Position numbers and translations under genes: made by a program
Notes under the pieces: generated by a model
Seen by the model: the letters and a program-made list of their open reading frames with translations, nothing else
What the model was told of the DNA's origin: nothing
The model's database searches: none
DNA from: Paramuribaculum sp.
Lineage (GTDB): Bacteria; Bacteroidota; Bacteroidia; Bacteroidales; Muribaculaceae
DNA: 64,000 bases
Assembly: GCA_022511125.1 (NCBI GenBank)
Contig: JAFLSD010000002.1
Span: 219,749 to 283,748 of the forward strand
Direction of reading: 5' to 3'
Shown: positions 62,183 through 64,000 of the stretch, piece by piece
Numbering within the stretch: position 1 is the first letter of the stretch
Layout of the letters: each line of letters begins with the position of its first letter

Positions 62183-62776
62183 TCAGTAGGCGTTGGGGTC
62201 GCCTCGGTACAAGAGGCGGAAAGTAAGTCGCAGAATGCGCAGATCAAGACAGAACGACTGATGGGTGATATACCAGAGATCGTGCTCGATACGACGCTCC
62301 ATCTTCCACATCCTGTCGGTCGAACCGCGGTAGCCGTTCACCTGCGCCCAGCCTGTGATTCCGGGCTTCACGGCGAGCCGTTCGTTGTAGCGCGGGATAA
62401 TCGAGCCGTAGAAGAGCGTATGGGTAGGAATATGGGGTCGGGGGCCTACGAGCGACATCTGCCCGAGGAACACGTTTATCAACTGAGGAAGTTCGTCAAT
62501 CGATGTGCGTCGCAGGAATCGACCCACGTGCGTGACCCTGGGGTCGCTGCGTCTCACCGGATTTTCGTCGGCGTCAACCGACATCGTTCGGAATTTGTAG
62601 CAGGTGAAAAGCCGGCCGTTACGACCTGTTCGGAGCTGCCGGTAGAACACCGGTCCTCTGGAGTCGATTTTGATGGCCACGGCCACGGGAATGAGCACGA
62701 GTGGGAATATGACGAGTCCTATGGAAGAGCCGATGAGGTCGAGCGTGCGTTTTACGATTCGGTTATACCGTCGCAT
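62183..62776 (-). CDS. Sugar transferase, polyprenyl-phosphate glycosyl-1-phosphate transferase type
   Basis: 197 aa from the ATG at 62776, chosen because GGAGG lies 8 nt upstream, a rare clear Shine-Dalgarno site for this phylum. A single N-terminal membrane segment (LIGSSIGLVIFPLVLIPVAV) is followed by the PglC/WbaP-type catalytic core: GPVFYRQLRTGRNGRLFTCY, KFRTM, DELPQLINVF, GQMSLVGPRPH, VKPGITGWAQVNGYRG, ending in NAY. It starts exopolysaccharide or O-antigen repeat units on undecaprenyl phosphate. It stands alone here: no glycosyltransferases follow, and the DNA upstream is a repeat block. Confidence 0.92.
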   Translation of the reverse strand: MRRYNRIVKRTLDLIGSSIGLVIFPLVLIPVAVAIKIDSRGPVFYRQLRTGRNGRLFTCYKFRTMSVDADENPVRRSDPRVTHVGRFLRRTSIDELPQLINVFLGQMSLVGPRPHIPTHTLFYGSIIPRYNERLAVKPGITGWAQVNGYRGSTDRMWKMERRIEHDLWYITHQSFCLDLRILRLTFRLLYRGDPNAY

Positions 62777-62813
62777 TAATGATTCCTCCGGAAACATTAT
62801 ATTAATTATCGTT

Positions 62814-62978
62814 TTACCGGGGATAAGCGCCTTCGCACCCATCCCCGGCTATTGATAACGAATCCTGCGGATTCGATGGCCAGGGAGAATGGTTGAGACC
62901 GGACAAAGGAGAGGAAGGATTTCCGAGGAAAATGTTGAATTATAGGACATTAGGGGTCGGACGCTACATGTAGCGTCC
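62814..62978. repeat. Structured direct repeat, copy 1
   Basis: About 165 bp that recur at 63304-63465. Both copies begin TTACCGGG with a hairpin closed by CCCGG (inner stems differ), then a CGAATCC-TGC-GGATTCG hairpin (62859-62875 here), an unstructured stretch ending GGTCGGACGC, and a palindrome at the end (20 nt, GGACGCTACATGTAGCGTCC, 62959-62978). Confidence 0.75.
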
Positions 62979-63303
62979 CTACAAGTGGGGATTCATGATG
63001 GTAGGGTGTAGCACGGCTCCGCCGTGCGGATGGCTGTTGAGTGCGTGTCCGCCGGCGCATGCTGCCGGCGGTTAATCAAAGTAACGATGGCTCCGCCATC
63101 TTTGCCTGCGGGGTGCGGGTCTGAGGGGTATAGTGAAGTACCTTCGGCACTTTTGGTTTTGATGTTGGAGGTGCCCCGCACGCGGTAGCGTACGGGGTTA
63201 CTTACATTTCGTCCCGTTCCGGGACGGTCGCGGCGCGATGCGTAGCAATGGGGAGATTTAGCGCAAATTAATGAATCCTACGGATACATTGTTTGGTTGT
63301 GGG
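62979..63303. repeat. Array of short hairpins between the two repeat copies
   Basis: Seven short stem-loops in about 270 nt, most with 3-nt loops: GCACGGC-TCC-GCCGTGC (63011-63027), CCGCCGGC with GCCGGCGG (63049-63071), GATGGC-TCC-GCCATC (63086-63100), AAGTACC-TTC-GGCACTT with one mismatch (63136-63152), CCCCG/CGGGG (63174-63197), CGTCCCG-TTC-CGGGACG (63210-63226) and ATCC-TAC-GGAT (63275-63285). No coding sequence seen. Confidence 0.7.
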
Positions 63304-63465
63304 TTACCGGGCATAGGCGACGGTGTCGCCAATACCCGGCTATTGATAAAGAATCCTGCGGATTCGATGGCCGGGGAGGATGGTTGAGACCGGACAAAGG
63401 AGAGGAAGGATTTCCGAGGAAAATATTGAATTATAGGACATTAAGGGTCGGACGCAACATGTTGC
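63304..63465. repeat. Structured direct repeat, copy 2
   Basis: Second copy, 490-491 bp from the first. The hairpin at its start has a compensated inner stem (GGCGAC-GGT-GTCGCC). The GAATCC-TGC-GGATTC hairpin is at 63351-63365. The end palindrome is GCAACATGTTGC (63454-63465), different in sequence from copy 1 but again self-complementary. It breaks off where the insertion sequence begins. Confidence 0.75.
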
Positions 63466-64000
63466 AGTACTGTCCCAAGAAAATATTAACATATAACATG
63501 CTGTCTATCAATTTTATTAATAATCAAGATCATCAAATAAAGAGGGAATTTCTGTACATATCCCTACATCATCACTTCCTTGATGCCGTTTTACTACCAC
63601 GTCAAGCCATTCTTTTTCAGTAAGACAAGTGCTCACCAGGTTAGCAAAATCATACAGTGATCCCTTGAACCTGACCTCTTCGGCCGACAAGGCCAGAAGG
63701 CAATAAGCTGTAAAAGCAGTATAGATCTGTATAATCACAGCATTTTCAGAATGTCCATAGAAACTTATAATTCTCAGATGTTGCTTTATCCATTTGAAAA
63801 ACTGTTCTATCTCCCACCGATACAGATATAAAAGAGCCAAAGATGCTGGTTCAATATCCATATGATTGGTGATAAACCTGAATGTCTGATTCTTCTCGGG
63901 GCTATAGTAGGTTACCATCCGTAGCTCCGAAGGATAGCCTTGGGAAGCCCACCTGCTTGTGAAAGCGATGACTTCATCAGCCAAAACCCTATTACCTGTC
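63466..64000 (-). mobile_element. IS4-family insertion sequence, partial
   Basis: The left end is placed at about 63466, where similarity to repeat copy 1 stops (GTACTGTCCCAAG follows). It contains the transposase gene at 63517-64000 and continues past the right edge. The terminal inverted repeat cannot be confirmed with one end only. Confidence 0.6.
63517..64000 (-). CDS. IS4-family transposase, partial (5' end outside)
   Basis: 161 codons visible, open to the right edge, so only the C-terminal part is in the window. The segment YLYRWEIEQFFKWIK matches the Y-(2)-R-(3)-E-(6)-K signature of IS4-family DDE transposases exactly, giving the catalytic Glu. It is followed by the usual FYGHSENAVIIQIYTAFTAY helix. 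The upstream part FRFITNHMDIEPASLALLY is the strand and linker before the signature. There is no internal stop, so the copy may be active. Confidence 0.88.
   Translation of the reverse strand, partial: TGNRVLADEVIAFTSRWASQGYPSELRMVTYYSPEKNQTFRFITNHMDIEPASLALLYLYRWEIEQFFKWIKQHLRIISFYGHSENAVIIQIYTAFTAYCLLALSAEEVRFKGSLYDFANLVSTCLTEKEWLDVVVKRHQGSDDVGICTEIPSLFDDLDY

Noticed and set aside
62063-62779. Plus-strand 238-codon frame as a full gene
   Set aside because: Beyond about codon 40 it is antisense to the sugar transferase, whose catalytic motifs are complete. Only the first part and its promoter are kept as an observation.
62979-63303. CRISPR-like array
   Set aside because: The hairpins differ in sequence and spacing, there is no constant repeat-spacer unit, and no cas gene is near.

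Overview
The window looks like chromosome of a gut-type member of the Bacteroidales. Evidence: Bacteroidota promoters (-7 TAnnTTTG, usually TAATTTTG or TAACTTTG) before many genes, two type V (FimA/Mfa1-type) fimbrial operons, the type IX secretion protein PorV, lipoproteins of Bacteroidota type, and the epimerase-type threonine dehydrogenase paired with Kbl. A Muribaculaceae-like origin is plausible but is only an inference. No rRNA and no CRISPR array was seen.

Layout. (1) 1-8634: fimbrial operon A on the minus strand: DUF3575 protein, DUF3868/OmpA-like protein, Mfa1-type major pilin, Mfa2/FimB-type anchor, and a large subunit cut by the left edge. (2) 8630-20791: mostly housekeeping and envelope genes: thioredoxin-like lipoprotein, bile-acid/sodium symporter-family carrier with a Crp-type regulator, typA, tsaD, cinA, an M48 peptidase, CapA-family protein, and a set of small secreted proteins including two tandem lipoproteins with the same N-terminus. 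(3) 20963-38537: fimbrial operon B, nine minus-strand genes. The first four match operon A (DUF3575, DUF3868, Mfa1, Mfa2). Five more pilin-like lipoproteins follow, including a second Mfa1-like protein and very large tip-like proteins. (4) 38571-49972: SGNH esterase and GH29 fucosidase (divergent), L,D-transpeptidase, sigma factor with a small membrane protein, the kbl/tdh threonine-degradation pair, a tandem-SGNH esterase, an alpha/beta esterase and a small unknown protein. (5) 50068-54723: an MG2-type envelope protein, then a small cryptic island of about 1.5 kb whose ends match the 3' end of tRNA-Phe. (6) 54870-61690: a minus-strand operon with an ECF transporter S component, a sigma-54 activator, an Ig-like lipoprotein, Rex, a degenerate FAH-family protein, PorV and IspF. 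(7) 61691-64000: sugar transferase, a block of hairpins bracketed by a duplicated ~160-bp element, and an IS4-family transposase cut by the right edge.

How it fits together: the two fimbrial operons share one promoter layout. A run of nine G lies 6 nt upstream of the -33 element, which is followed by 20 nt and TAATTTTG. A conserved 19-nt block lies just upstream of the G run. This suggests common control and possible phase variation. All eight pilin-like lipoproteins carry S-R-(A/S) at residues 56-70, the expected Arg maturation site of type V pilins. The two Mfa2-type anchors lack it there.
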